From contig CBDCVA010000002.1 in assembly GCA_965222935.1 (NCBI GenBank), positions 1,674,001-1,738,000 of the forward strand: a stretch of 64,000 bases of DNA, read 5' to 3'. The notes under the pieces are model-generated. The model was not told the DNA's origin and searched no databases. It worked only from the letters and a program-made list of their open reading frames with translations. Positions within the stretch are counted from its first letter, which is position 1, and each line of letters opens with the position of its first letter. The stretch is from CBDCVA01 sp965222935 [NCBI: Candidatus Latescibacterota bacterium] (GTDB taxonomy: Bacteria; Latescibacterota; CBDCVA01). Of this stretch, positions 44,301 through 53,457 are shown in pieces. The position numbers and the translations under genes are program-made.

Positions 44301-45631
44301 CAGTCCACCACCTGAAGCTTGCGATACTGCTTCATGGCTTCGCCGATGGTCAGGACCGATCCAGTGACGAGAATCAGGTCGTTCGGCCCCGCTAGGTTCT
44401 GAGCGTGCGCGAGGGCCTCGGGCACCGACGTCGTCGCGATCACTCGACCTGGGTCAAGCATCTGCGCTGCTGCCAGGATGGCTTCCGGTGACGCCGCACG
44501 GGGATTGGAAAACATCGTGAGGATGACCTCGGAGGCCAGGGGCGCCAGAACCTCCATGAACCCGCCGATGTCCTTCTCGGACGAGAGGCCGGCCACGAGG
44601 ATCAGCCGGTCGAAGGCGAACAACTGCTCGATCGCGCTTCGCAGTGCCTCGGCCCCGTGCGGGTTGTGCGCCGCATCGAGCACCACCGTTGGCCCCGTCG
44701 CAACCACATCCAGCCGCCCAGGCCACCGCGTCCGCCGCAGGCCGTCCCGGATCGCCGCATCGGGGATCACAAACCCCCTTTCGCGAAGCAGCTCTACCCC
44801 TACGACCGCCGTGGCCGCGTTGTCCAATTGGAACGCGCCGGGTAGCGTGATCTCTAGGCCCTCCCAGTGGCCGCCCGGACCCGTCAGGTCGAAAGACGTC
44901 CCGTCTCGCGCCGCACTGCGGGTGGTCGTCTCGTAGTCACGCCCCACGAGCCGTAGCGTCGAGCCCATATCGCGGCAGCGCGCCTTCAGGACGGCAGCTA
45001 CCTCTGGTAGCTGCGGCGCCGAGGCGACCACGACGCCTGGCTTGATGGTCTGGCTTTTGTCCTGCGCCTGATCGAGCGGCGTCGGGCCCAGCTTGCGCAC
45101 GTGGTCCAGGTGAATCGGGCCGAAGGTGACGGCGGTCGGTTCGATCACGTTCGTGGCGTCCAGCTTACCGCCCAGGCCCGCCTCGATCACCGCGATGTTG
45201 GCGCCTGCCTCGCGGAAGTACGCGAACGCCAGCGCCGTCCATGCCTCGAAGAAGGTCACCTGTCCTAGGTCCTGCGGAACGCGCGCGGTGGCCTCTTGCA
45301 GTCGTTCGGCCCAAACCACGACGTCCGGCTTGGAGATGGCCTCGCCATCCACGACCAGCCGCTCGCGGAAACTGACCAGGTGCGGCTTGGTGTAGAGCGC
45401 GGTCCGGTAGCCCGCCCCTCTGAGGATCGTTGAAAAGAACGCGGCGATGGAACCCTTTCCGTTGGTTCCCACGACGTGGATCGTCCGGTACGCCAGGTGT
45501 GGGTCGCCGAAGGCGGTGAGAAGTGCGCGCATGCGGACTAGGTTGAACGTGCGCGGCGTATACGCCACATCGCGCACGCGCTCGTAGTTGATGAAGCCAT
45601 AGAGGTAGCGAACGGCCTCTTCGTAGGTCAT
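44300..45631 (-). CDS. folC: Folylpolyglutamate synthase / dihydrofolate synthase
   Basis: 443 residues, Mur-ligase-like. The P-loop is HVVGTNGKGSIAAFFSTIL, followed by TSPH-type TKPHLVSFRERL, IEAGLGGKLDATN, HLDHVRKLG and DAAHNPHGAEAL. It adds glutamate to dihydropteroate or folates in the cytoplasm. Next in a minus-strand run after the iron-type ABC genes, 22 bases downstream of the permease stop. Confidence 0.94.
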   Translation of the reverse strand: MTYEEAVRYLYGFINYERVRDVAYTPRTFNLVRMRALLTAFGDPHLAYRTIHVVGTNGKGSIAAFFSTILRGAGYRTALYTKPHLVSFRERLVVDGEAISKPDVVVWAERLQEATARVPQDLGQVTFFEAWTALAFAYFREAGANIAVIEAGLGGKLDATNVIEPTAVTFGPIHLDHVRKLGPTPLDQAQDKSQTIKPGVVVASAPQLPEVAAVLKARCRDMGSTLRLVGRDYETTTRSAARDGTSFDLTGPGGHWEGLEITLPGAFQLDNAATAVVGVELLRERGFVIPDAAIRDGLRRTRWPGRLDVVATGPTVVLDAAHNPHGAEALRSAIEQLFAFDRLILVAGLSSEKDIGGFMEVLAPLASEVILTMFSNPRAASPEAILAAAQMLDPGRVIATTSVPEALAHAQNLAGPNDLILVTGSVLTIGEAMKQYRKLQVVD

Positions 45632-45653
45632 CGGTCCTCCATGGGGCTCTCGT

Positions 45654-47354
45654 TCAAGCGAATGCGGACCCCGCTTCGGTTCTCAGGACGCGGCGGCTGA
45701 TGATGAGCGTCAGGACGATCAAGCCGATGAGCAATGTCCCGTAGGCCGCGGCGCTGCCGAAGTTGAACATTCTGAGTTGCGCCAGGATTTCGATGGAGAT
45801 GGGCCGGTTGTCATAGACGTAGAGCAGGACGGACGAGACGAACTCGCCCAGCGACGCGACGAACGACAGGAGCGCGCCCGCCAACGCGCTTGGCATGACC
45901 AGCGGCAGCACGACGCGCCGAAAGCTGATCCACCACGAGGCGCCCAGTCCCCGCGCGGCCTCCTCCAGGCTAGGGTCGAGCTGCGCCAGCGCGGCGGCCA
46001 TTGCGCGCACCACCAGCGGGATCTGCCGCACGAAGTAGGCCAGGGGCAGGATCCAGAACGTCCCCACCAGCACCGCGCCGAAAGAGGGGATCGTGGGCCG
46101 GGAGAAGGCGACGATCAGGTTCATGGCGATGACCGTCCCCGGCAGCGCCCAGGGCATCATGACCAACAGGTCCACCGCCCACCGGCCCCGGAATCGGCGG
46201 GTCGCCAGAAGGTAGGCCGCGAACAGGCCAAAGGTGAAATTTGCGGCCGTGGCCAAGGTCGCCATCTTCAGGCTGTTGAAGATCGGCGTGGCGATCCTGG
46301 GGTCAGCGAAGAGCAGCCGGTAGTTCTCCAGCGTGTACTCGGGCGGCAGAATCTGGTGCGTCCACGTCCCGTTCTTGACGAACGATAACAGCACGACCGC
46401 CGCATGCGGTAGGATCAGGACGACGACGAGCGCAGCCCCGAACACCCCGGCCAGCGCGCGCCCAACCCCGCTCTGGATCGGCCGCCGGGGCCGCGCCGCG
46501 CCCTTCTGGGCCATCGCATAGCTCGTCCGCCCCACGTACCAGCGCATCAGAATCAAGAAGGCTAAGGAGACGGCCGCGAGCACCACCGTCTGAGTCACCG
46601 CCATTGCCCAGTCGCCGTTGATCTTCGAGATGTAGATCTGAAGCGCGAGAATCCGCGTCGCGCCCGCAAAGATATAGGGCGCACTGAACGACGCCATGCT
46701 CGTCATGAAAACCAGAAGCGACGCCCCTACCAGCGCGGGGGTGAGAAGCGGCAGCACGACGCGCCAAGCCGTCGCCCAGCGGGATGCCCCCAGGCTCCGT
46801 GCCGCCTCCAGGATGCTGGAATCCAGTCCCGCAAGCCCCGAGGAGACCAGGAGATAGAAATAGACGTACATCGTATAGGTGTGGACCAGGAAGATGGCCG
46901 GCACGCCATCGACCGCGAATGGCGGCTTCGCAAGGCCGAAGAGGGCTTGGATCCCGCGCGGAAAAAGCCCCGTCTCGCCGTATAGGAAGAAGAAAGCCAG
47001 GACGCCCACAAGCGGCGGCAGCGCAACGGGCAGGATCGCCAATGACGCGCACAGGTTGCGGCCGGGGAAATCGTAGAGCGTGAAGATGGCTGCGAGGGCT
47101 GTCCCCACGATTCCGGCGAGGAACGCGCTGCCCAGCGAGATGAGGACGCTGCCCGCCAGCGCCTCCAGGTTCGCCCGCTCGCTGGGACTGAAAAACTCGG
47201 CGTAGTTGGCGAGCGTCAGGCTCCCGTCACGCCACAGGCTCTCCCAGACGATCCGCAGGCTGGGGTAGGCGACGTAACCCGCAAGTACCATAACGACAGG
47301 GATGAGGAGCGCCCAGGTCTCCCAGCGCGTTCGCGCCCCGCTTCCCGCCATCAC
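45654..47354 (-). CDS. Iron(III)-type ABC permease, two fused permease domains
   Basis: 566 residues with about 12 membrane helices. Two binding-protein-dependent permease modules are visible, each with an EAA loop: LEAARSLGASRWATAWRVVLPL and LEEAARGLGASWWISFRRVVLP. This fused layout is that of FbpB/ThiP-like permeases. The GTGATG start overlaps the ATPase stop. It forms an importer with the ATPase and the binding lipoprotein upstream. Confidence 0.9.
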   Translation of the reverse strand: MMAGSGARTRWETWALLIPVVMVLAGYVAYPSLRIVWESLWRDGSLTLANYAEFFSPSERANLEALAGSVLISLGSAFLAGIVGTALAAIFTLYDFPGRNLCASLAILPVALPPLVGVLAFFFLYGETGLFPRGIQALFGLAKPPFAVDGVPAIFLVHTYTMYVYFYLLVSSGLAGLDSSILEAARSLGASRWATAWRVVLPLLTPALVGASLLVFMTSMASFSAPYIFAGATRILALQIYISKINGDWAMAVTQTVVLAAVSLAFLILMRWYVGRTSYAMAQKGAARPRRPIQSGVGRALAGVFGAALVVVLILPHAAVVLLSFVKNGTWTHQILPPEYTLENYRLLFADPRIATPIFNSLKMATLATAANFTFGLFAAYLLATRRFRGRWAVDLLVMMPWALPGTVIAMNLIVAFSRPTIPSFGAVLVGTFWILPLAYFVRQIPLVVRAMAAALAQLDPSLEEAARGLGASWWISFRRVVLPLVMPSALAGALLSFVASLGEFVSSVLLYVYDNRPISIEILAQLRMFNFGSAAAYGTLLIGLIVLTLIISRRVLRTEAGSAFA

Positions 47355-48439
47355 GCCTTCCCCCCGGCGTGCGGCAGCACGGTGATCCGATCCGGCGGCA
47401 GGTGAAGGGCCGCACTGGCACCGGGCCCGAGCGCGGCGGCGGGGCCGTCACCCGTCGAAAGCACGACCAGTTCACGGTCCCCGATAGCGATGCGGTGTTC
47501 GACCACGAAGCCCTCGAACTGGCGCTGTATCACCTTGCCATGAAGCACGTTGGCCTCCCGGCGATCCCCAAGCGCAATCTCGATGGCCTCCGGGCGCACG
47601 ACCAGGCACACCCGCCCCTGGGGCATTTCCTCTCCGCTCGAGGGCTCCACCGTGAGTTGCGTACCCGGGTCGATCTGGACCACAAACCGACCTGCGTCCG
47701 CTCCGATCACCTCGCCCGCCATCACGTTCGCTCTGCCGACGAAGCTCGCCACGAAGGCATTCTGAGGCATGCGGTAGACGGCCTCGGGCGTCCCCTCTTG
47801 CATCAGGCGCCCGTCGTTGAGCACCGCCAACCGATCCGAGAGGCTGAGCGCCTCCTCCTGGTCGTGGGTGACGTAGATCGTTGTGATGTCCAGCCGCTGC
47901 TGAAGCGCGCGAAGCTCGCCGCGCGTGCTCTCGCGGAGCTTGGGGTCCAGGTTGGAAAGCGGCTCGTCGAGGAGTAGAATCTTCGGCTCGATGACCAATG
48001 CGCGCGCCAGCGCTACACGCTGCTGCTGGCCCCCGGAAAGCTCGGGCACCTTCCGCTCTCCGAGCCCGCCGAGCTCCACCAGTTCCAGCGCTGTGCCCAC
48101 ACGACGCGTCACATCGCTCCCAGGGACCTTCCTCACCCGCAGGCCGAACGCCACATTCTCGAAGACCGACAGGTGCGGGAAGAGCGCGTAGTTCTGGAAG
48201 ACCATCCCGATCTGCCGCGCCTCGGGCGCCAAGTCCGTCATGTCAGCGCCGTCGAAGAGCACGCGCCCCGCGCTCGGTGTCTCGAACCCGGCGATCATCC
48301 GTAAGGTCGTCGTCTTCCCGCACCCCGACGGCCCCAGGAGGGTGTAGAACTCCCCGTCGGCCACCTCAAGCGACAGTTCCCGTACCGCCGCGACGCCTCC
48401 AAAATCCTTCGAAAGCCGCTCCACCGTCACCGACGCCAC
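47351..48439 (-). CDS. ABC transporter ATPase, FbpC/PotA type
   Basis: 362 residues. Walker A LLGPSGCGKTTTLRMIAG, Q-loop MVFQNYALFPHL, signature ELSGGQQQRVALARAL, Walker B KILLLDEPLSNLD and switch His YVTHDQEEA are intact. The C-terminal 120 residues form a TOBE-type regulatory domain (VVRPEAIEIALGDRREANVL). It powers the fused permease. The substrate is iron-like by the binding protein, though spermidine, thiamine and phosphonate systems share the design. Confidence 0.95.
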   Translation of the reverse strand: MASVTVERLSKDFGGVAAVRELSLEVADGEFYTLLGPSGCGKTTTLRMIAGFETPSAGRVLFDGADMTDLAPEARQIGMVFQNYALFPHLSVFENVAFGLRVRKVPGSDVTRRVGTALELVELGGLGERKVPELSGGQQQRVALARALVIEPKILLLDEPLSNLDPKLRESTRGELRALQQRLDITTIYVTHDQEEALSLSDRLAVLNDGRLMQEGTPEAVYRMPQNAFVASFVGRANVMAGEVIGADAGRFVVQIDPGTQLTVEPSSGEEMPQGRVCLVVRPEAIEIALGDRREANVLHGKVIQRQFEGFVVEHRIAIGDRELVVLSTGDGPAAALGPGASAALHLPPDRITVLPHAGGKA

Positions 48440-48519
48440 TGCTCACACCTGCTTCATGCTCGGTTTTCACCCCGCCCCTTATCAAGCTGGAATGGGTCAC
48501 CTTCGATCGGGAGTGCCAC

Positions 48520-48540
48520 CCGGATCCCGTCGAAGGGTGG
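48520..48540 (+). repeat. Dispersed intergenic repeat, copy 6
   Basis: CCGGATCCCGTCGAAGGG, in the 183-base gap between the binding-protein and ATPase genes of the iron-type importer. Confidence 0.55.
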
Positions 48541-48622
48541 TATAAGATACGAAAAACCGCCGCCGGTGATACGGTGGATTCGTCGTCGAGCGAGGCCCAG
48601 AGACGGCCTGAGGCGAATCCGC

Positions 48623-49708
48623 CTAGTCCGAGCGTTCGAGTGCCGCCAGGTAGTCCGCGCCGCGGCCCTTGATGTGCTGATCCCAGTACTTCATCCAGGC
48701 CGGGCCCCGTTGGGTCAAGAGCCCCCAATCCAGAGGCATGGGGACGATGACCAGCCGCTGGAGCCAATCGGGAAGTGACGTCATCTCCAGGTCGCGCCGT
48801 GTTGGGATACGGAAGAACTCGCGGGCCTGAAGCGACTGGCTTTCAGCGCTGGTCACGAACTCGTAGAACAGGATGGCATCGTCGGGGTGCTTCGCGCCTC
48901 GGACAAGGGCGATGCCTTCGGTGAGCACCGGCGTCCCGCTCTCGGGCAGGACGAAGTCGAAGGGATAGCCGTACGTCGTCCGCTGAAGCAGAATGTCGGT
49001 CAGGTTCCACAACGTGACGATCCCTTCGCGGCGGGCGAGCTTCTGGTTCATCAGCGTTGGGTTGGCCGCGTATTCCTTCGTGTTGGCGTCCAGGCGCGCG
49101 AGCCATGCGTAGCCGTCCTTCTCGTTCCCCGAAGCCTCCATCTCCCGCTGCATCATGGCCCCGAAGATCGTCCGCATGGTCCCCGACTGAAGCGGGTAGC
49201 GAATGACGATCTTGCCTTCCCACTCCGGGTCGAGCAGATCATCCCAGTCTGCCGGCGCCGTTTCGGCCGTGAGCACCTCGCTGTTGAACGCGATCACCTC
49301 CGGCGTCTGGAACGTCCCGTGCCACAGATCGTCCGGGCCGCGAAACGTCGAATCCACCTGCGCTGCCCACGAGGGGCGGTGGGCTTTCAGGAGCCCCGCG
49401 CGCGCGGCTTGATCGAACATCGTCGAGGGGCCGCCCCACCAGACATCTCCCTGCGGGTTGGCTCGTTCGGAGCGAACGCGATCGAGGGCGTCCTGGCTGC
49501 CCATGTCGATCCACTGGACGTCGATCTCGGGGTAGGCCGCCTCGAACCGCCGCTCGAACTCGCTCAGCATTTCGACGCCGTGCGGTGAGTAGACGACGAC
49601 GATGCGACCCGAGCCGCCGCACGCCAACCCAACGAGTGCCATGACGAGGAGCCAACGCCGCATCATCCGGCCTTGCGGTTCCGACGCGGGGTCTCGCTTT
49701 TGGATCAT
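48623..49708 (-). CDS. Iron(III)-type ABC substrate-binding lipoprotein
   Basis: 361 residues from ATG 49708, chosen because GGAGGT lies 6 bases upstream. The signal peptide ends in lipobox VGLAC. Family 1-type marks: RIVVVYSPHGVEMLSEFERR, FEAAYPEIDVQWIDMGSQDA, GDVWWGGPSTMFDQA, TPEVIAFNSEVL and GIALVRGAKHPDDAILFYEF. FbpA, AfuA and 2-aminoethylphosphonate binders share this pattern. First gene of the operon with the ATPase and fused permease. Confidence 0.88.
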   Translation of the reverse strand: MIQKRDPASEPQGRMMRRWLLVMALVGLACGGSGRIVVVYSPHGVEMLSEFERRFEAAYPEIDVQWIDMGSQDALDRVRSERANPQGDVWWGGPSTMFDQAARAGLLKAHRPSWAAQVDSTFRGPDDLWHGTFQTPEVIAFNSEVLTAETAPADWDDLLDPEWEGKIVIRYPLQSGTMRTIFGAMMQREMEASGNEKDGYAWLARLDANTKEYAANPTLMNQKLARREGIVTLWNLTDILLQRTTYGYPFDFVLPESGTPVLTEGIALVRGAKHPDDAILFYEFVTSAESQSLQAREFFRIPTRRDLEMTSLPDWLQRLVIVPMPLDWGLLTQRGPAWMKYWDQHIKGRGADYLAALERSD

Positions 49709-50059
49709 TTGAGGACCTCCGAAATCCACGACTTCACGGGAGCCCACCTACGTGCCGTGCTGGATCGGCAGAATAGCTTGTTCTCAACGACCTGATGTCT
49801 GGGGTGGTGAGGCATAAGATAACAGGTAATCAATAGTATAGCGCACTGGATGGGCGGGGAAAAGATGTGGAAAAGAGGGATTTGGCCTTATAACAAATTG
49901 CCACACAATAACTTAATTTAAGTTATTGGGCGCCAACGAGAAGCACTTTTCCCCACCCGCAGACCGCTAGGGGGCAACGTCTAACGTCTCAGCGGCGCCC
50001 GATTTGGCCAAGAAGTGGGGCGCTACGTGAGGTGCATGCCCCACCGCTCTCGTGCGGGG
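49709..50059 (-). promoter_or_regulatory. Upstream region of the iron-type operon, with palindrome
   Basis: About 350 bases without a gene, AT-rich for this window. A perfect 10-bp inverted repeat (AATAACTTAA, 1-base spacer) lies at 49907-49927, a likely repressor operator. GGGGAAAAG near 49857 and CTTTTCCCC near 49946 form a wider inverted pair around it. AATAGTATAG near 49832 could be part of a promoter. I see no Fur consensus. Confidence 0.6.
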
Positions 50060-51091
50060 CTAAGAGGAAGGTCCGGCTCCCGCTCCGGGCGGCGGCTCGA
50101 GGTTGCTACTGTGGCCGGGGAAGACCCTGGCCGTGGGGTCGATGAAGTTCTTGGCGTAGTTGACGGCGATGGCTGCCTCGCCCGCGCCCGTCGCGATGAG
50201 CTTGAGCTTGCCGTTGTAGTCGATGATGTCGCCTGCTGCATAGATGCCCGGCATGTTCGTGGCCATTGTCGGATCGACGTGGATGGCGTTCTTCTCGACA
50301 TGGAGACCCCACTTCTTGATCGGCCCAAGGTTCGCCAGGAAGCCGAGGTTCAGAAGAAGCGCTTGGACCTCCAGTTCGATCTCCTCGCCCGTCTTGTTGT
50401 CGAATATGATGGCACCTTCGACGCGGTCCTTGCCCAAAACTGCTTTCAGCTCATGGAACACCTTCACGCTCGCCGACGAATCGAGAAGTTGCTTAACGCT
50501 GTTCTCGTGCGCCCGGAACCGGTCCCGCCTGTGGATGAGTGTGAGGCTCCTGGCGATCCCGTCCAACGCCAGTGCCCAGTCCACCGCGGAGTCACCGCCT
50601 CCGACCACCAGAACGTCCAGGCCTCTCAAGCGCTCTACATCCTTGACGAAGTAATACACGCCGAGATCTTCGAGGCGCTCTATGTCCGGGATGCGGTCCA
50701 GCTTACGCGGCACGAACGCGCCGATTCCCGCCGCGATGATCGCCGTGCGCGACTGGATGGTCCGGGCTTTATCGGTCCGGATCGTTAGAAGGCCATCGTC
50801 CCGCTTCAGTTCGACGACCTTGTGGCCCAAGATGACCTCGGGATCGTACTGGAACGCCTGGTCCACCTGGCGTACGACGAGCTCTTTCGCCAGGATCTTG
50901 GGGAAGCCGGCCACGTCGTAGATGTACTTCTCTGGATAGAGCGCCGCTAGCTGCCCGCCTAGCTCGGGCAGGATGTCCACGATCGTTGTCGAGGCCTCGC
51001 GCATCCCAGCGTAGTACGCCGCGAAAAGCCCCACGGGCCCGGCGCCGATGATCGTGATGTCGGCGGGTTCGTTCGGCTGTGGATGACTCAT
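50060..51091 (-). CDS. Ferredoxin/flavodoxin-NADP+ reductase, thioredoxin-reductase-like
   Basis: 343 residues. FAD motif ITIIGAGPVGLFAAYYAG, NADPH motif VLVVGGGDSAVDWALAL and the C-terminal YAAGDIIDYNGKLKLIATG are typical of YumC-type FNR. The redox CxxC of thioredoxin reductase is absent, supporting the FNR call. It supplies low-potential electrons via ferredoxin. The C-terminal tail (LEPPPGAGAGPSS) is loose. Confidence 0.92.
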   Translation of the reverse strand: MSHPQPNEPADITIIGAGPVGLFAAYYAGMREASTTIVDILPELGGQLAALYPEKYIYDVAGFPKILAKELVVRQVDQAFQYDPEVILGHKVVELKRDDGLLTIRTDKARTIQSRTAIIAAGIGAFVPRKLDRIPDIERLEDLGVYYFVKDVERLRGLDVLVVGGGDSAVDWALALDGIARSLTLIHRRDRFRAHENSVKQLLDSSASVKVFHELKAVLGKDRVEGAIIFDNKTGEEIELEVQALLLNLGFLANLGPIKKWGLHVEKNAIHVDPTMATNMPGIYAAGDIIDYNGKLKLIATGAGEAAIAVNYAKNFIDPTARVFPGHSSNLEPPPGAGAGPSS

Positions 51092-51235
51092 GATTACCAG
51101 AGATAAAACGTCATTTAGCGGCGCCAGGCAATACGCCGTGCGGGACGCCCCATCCTACGATAGGTTCGGGATGTGAACGGCCCCCCCTTCCCTTTTGCAG
51201 GCAGAGGTAGGGGGCGGTGTGACGTCCGGTCCTTT

Positions 51236-51892
51236 TCACCCGGACTGCTCATCGTAAACCTCTCGGTAGCGCTGCCACAGCCGCTCGAGCTCGGCCACGG
51301 GGTCCGGGTGGCTATCCACTCGCAGGTCCACGGCGATGCCACCAAAGGGTGCGCGCTCGCTGGCGACGATCAGTGCTGCCGATTCCTTCCCACGGCGGTC
51401 ACCTCCGGCTGCCTCGCCCGCCCCCAGAGCGGTAAGCAGCTTCCTGGCCAGAGATCCAGATGCCGAGGTGTACGCCTCCACCATCCGCTCGGGGGTCTCC
51501 GGCGCGACGAGGATATTCCCTGCCGCTCCGACCCCTTCGCCAAGGCAGTGAGACGCGTACTGGACGCCTTCGATTCTCAAGCGGAGGACATCGGTCCAGG
51601 CGGCCACGTCGCCCGTCCGTGTCACAACCAGGAGCTGCCGGTGATGTCCGCGTTTCGGGTCGAGCGCCAGAAGGCGGCGGACGACCTCCGGGGCGCTTAG
51701 ACCGTCGCGCATGAGCCGAAGCCCCTCAGGACCGAAGTGCGGGTGAGGCTCGGCCTGGTTGGCGATGGCCCCGACCCCCGCTTGAGCGTAGGGCACGAAC
51801 ATCCCCACCGCAGGGATAGCTGTGGCCACGGCGACGCCCAACTCCCCGCTGCATGGGTCGTAGCCGACGATGGAAAAGGTGCCGAAGCGCAT
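51236..51892 (-). CDS. DUF1028 Ntn-hydrolase-like protein
   Basis: 218 residues. TFSIVGYDPCSGELGVAVAT, VPYAQAGVGAIANQAEPHPH and HCLGEGVGAAGNILVAPET are DUF1028 signatures; the family has an N-terminal-nucleophile hydrolase fold. The substrate is unknown. Stands alone, 144 bases before the FNR gene. The 220 bases between it and the next gene hold nothing I can name. Confidence 0.88.
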   Translation of the reverse strand: MRFGTFSIVGYDPCSGELGVAVATAIPAVGMFVPYAQAGVGAIANQAEPHPHFGPEGLRLMRDGLSAPEVVRRLLALDPKRGHHRQLLVVTRTGDVAAWTDVLRLRIEGVQYASHCLGEGVGAAGNILVAPETPERMVEAYTSASGSLARKLLTALGAGEAAGGDRRGKESAALIVASERAPFGGIAVDLRVDSHPDPVAELERLWQRYREVYDEQSG

Positions 51893-52114
51893 GGTGTATT
51901 GATCAGCAGAAGGTCAAGGTCCGATCCACATACAATATACGGGAACGCTTTCAGTTTTTCGCCCAATATCGAACCCGTGGGCATTTGAGATCAGAGAGGC
52001 TGGCGTCGAAGACCTGTGTCCTCGCTCTGAAGTTCAGCGACGTCATGTGTTTTTCTATCCGCTTAGAGCATGCGCTTTCCAGACGACATGGGCGTTGTAA
52101 GCGCCTCAGGAGTA

Positions 52115-53059
52115 CTAGGACACCGACCACATCCGCGCCGCGTACGGCACTTCTTTCTGATGTGCGGGCATTCCGAGAGAGCGATGACGCTCGGGCCAGG
52201 TCCAGAAGGGATGCCCGCCGACCAGTTCGCGCAGGTTGTCCGGGAGTTTCTCCATCAGTTGCGGGCTGGGCTCGCGGCCCCCCTGCGCCTGATGCTTGGG
52301 ATGCGAGTATCCGCCGATGATCATCATCCGTTCGCGGTCGCTGCGGTTCCGGCCCGTGGCGTGGATCAGCGTCTCGCACATCAGCATGGTCGAACCGGCC
52401 GGGGCCTCGACCTGGTGGATCAATGACGGCTTCTCATACGCCGCGGCCACCATGTCATCTTCGTTGCAGTTGAGCTTGTGGCTGCCCGCGATCACCGTCG
52501 TCCCGCCGTCCTCCGGTCCGAGGTCCGTGAGGTTGGTGAGCGTGATGACGAACGTGCAGTGATAAAGGCCGTCATACACGTAGCTGTCGAACCCCGGCTG
52601 GCCGCCGCGGTGGAAGCCGAACCGAAACGGCCCCGTGGGGTCGTGATCCGGGTCCCTCCGGTTGATGATCGCACTCGAACTGCTGAGGCGGACCTTGCCG
52701 CCAACGGCTTCCTCGACCAGGCCCACGAGGCGCGGGTGCGTCAGGTAGTCGAAGAAGGCGGGGTCCGCTTCGAGCAGATGCACGAAGCCGTGGTAGTGCG
52801 AGCCCCGGCGGTCCATCGAACAGCCATTGATCCGATGTTCGGGTTCGGCGGCCAGAAATCGGCGCTTCAACTCATGAAGGGCTTCGCGAATGCGCTCCAC
52901 TTCGTCCTTGCTCAACGTATTTTCGATCACCACGTAGCCATTGACTTCAAAGAACAAGCGCTGCCCCGGAGTCAATGTGGGAAACGGGGATACCTCGGAC
53001 TCTATCTTGTAGACAGGTCCGGGACGCCTTTTCTCTTTCCGCTCTTTGCTGCCCGACAT
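52115..53059 (-). CDS. Phytanoyl-CoA dioxygenase (PhyH)-like protein
   Basis: 314 residues from ATG 53059 (AGGAGG 7 bases upstream). Double-stranded beta-helix fold: FFEVNGYVVIENTLSKDEVE, DLGPEDGGTTVIAGSHKLN, ETLIHATGRNRSDRERMM. The distal metal His is H233 and an Arg for 2-oxoglutarate is near 242-244. The usual HxD is HRG at 150-152, so the carboxylate ligand seems to be missing. It may hydroxylate, halogenate or do other chemistry on a small substrate. Confidence 0.83.
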   Translation of the reverse strand: MSGSKERKEKRRPGPVYKIESEVSPFPTLTPGQRLFFEVNGYVVIENTLSKDEVERIREALHELKRRFLAAEPEHRINGCSMDRRGSHYHGFVHLLEADPAFFDYLTHPRLVGLVEEAVGGKVRLSSSSAIINRRDPDHDPTGPFRFGFHRGGQPGFDSYVYDGLYHCTFVITLTNLTDLGPEDGGTTVIAGSHKLNCNEDDMVAAAYEKPSLIHQVEAPAGSTMLMCETLIHATGRNRSDRERMMIIGGYSHPKHQAQGGREPSPQLMEKLPDNLRELVGGHPFWTWPERHRSLGMPAHQKEVPYAARMWSVS

Positions 53060-53457
53060 GAGCGCGCCTCCTGGGCGTTGATCGCTTAGCCGTGGACCCG
53101 GCGTTGAAGGCACCCAAAATGGTGACGCTCTCGATCCCTGTCAATCACCTGATCGAAACCGCCGGACGACGTGTTGATGTGGCCAGTTAGCGATCCATCG
53201 TGGGAGAACGCTATGCTCAACACGCTTTGGTTCCCGTCCCACTCTCCCAGAGGTACGCACGTCACCCGCGCGACATGGAAAACCGGTCGCAGACGGCTAT
53301 CCAACTATACCCTCGCGATTTCTTCTCCGCCTTCGCCCATTGACTTCCCCCGAGGCATGCATGTCAGCTTCTTATAACCCGCTCTACCTTAGTATATTTG
53401 GGTCTTGACGGTCGGTGCTGTTTGAGAAATCCGGGATCTACGTCTACATCGGTTGGA
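53060..53457. other. Nearly 400 bases without a confident gene
   Basis: The minus strand at 53086-53304 encodes GEWDGNQSVLSIAFSHDGS, which resembles one WD40 blade, so a decayed beta-propeller gene is possible. The right half (53339-53457) is AT-richer, with TATAAC and TATATT boxes and two TTGAC sequences, and presumably contains the promoter of the FG-GAP gene. No pair has ideal spacing. Confidence 0.45.

Noticed and set aside
53086-53304. WD40-like blade on the minus strand
   Set aside because: A single short match (SVLSIAFSHDGS) without repeats or a convincing start; at best a decayed fragment.
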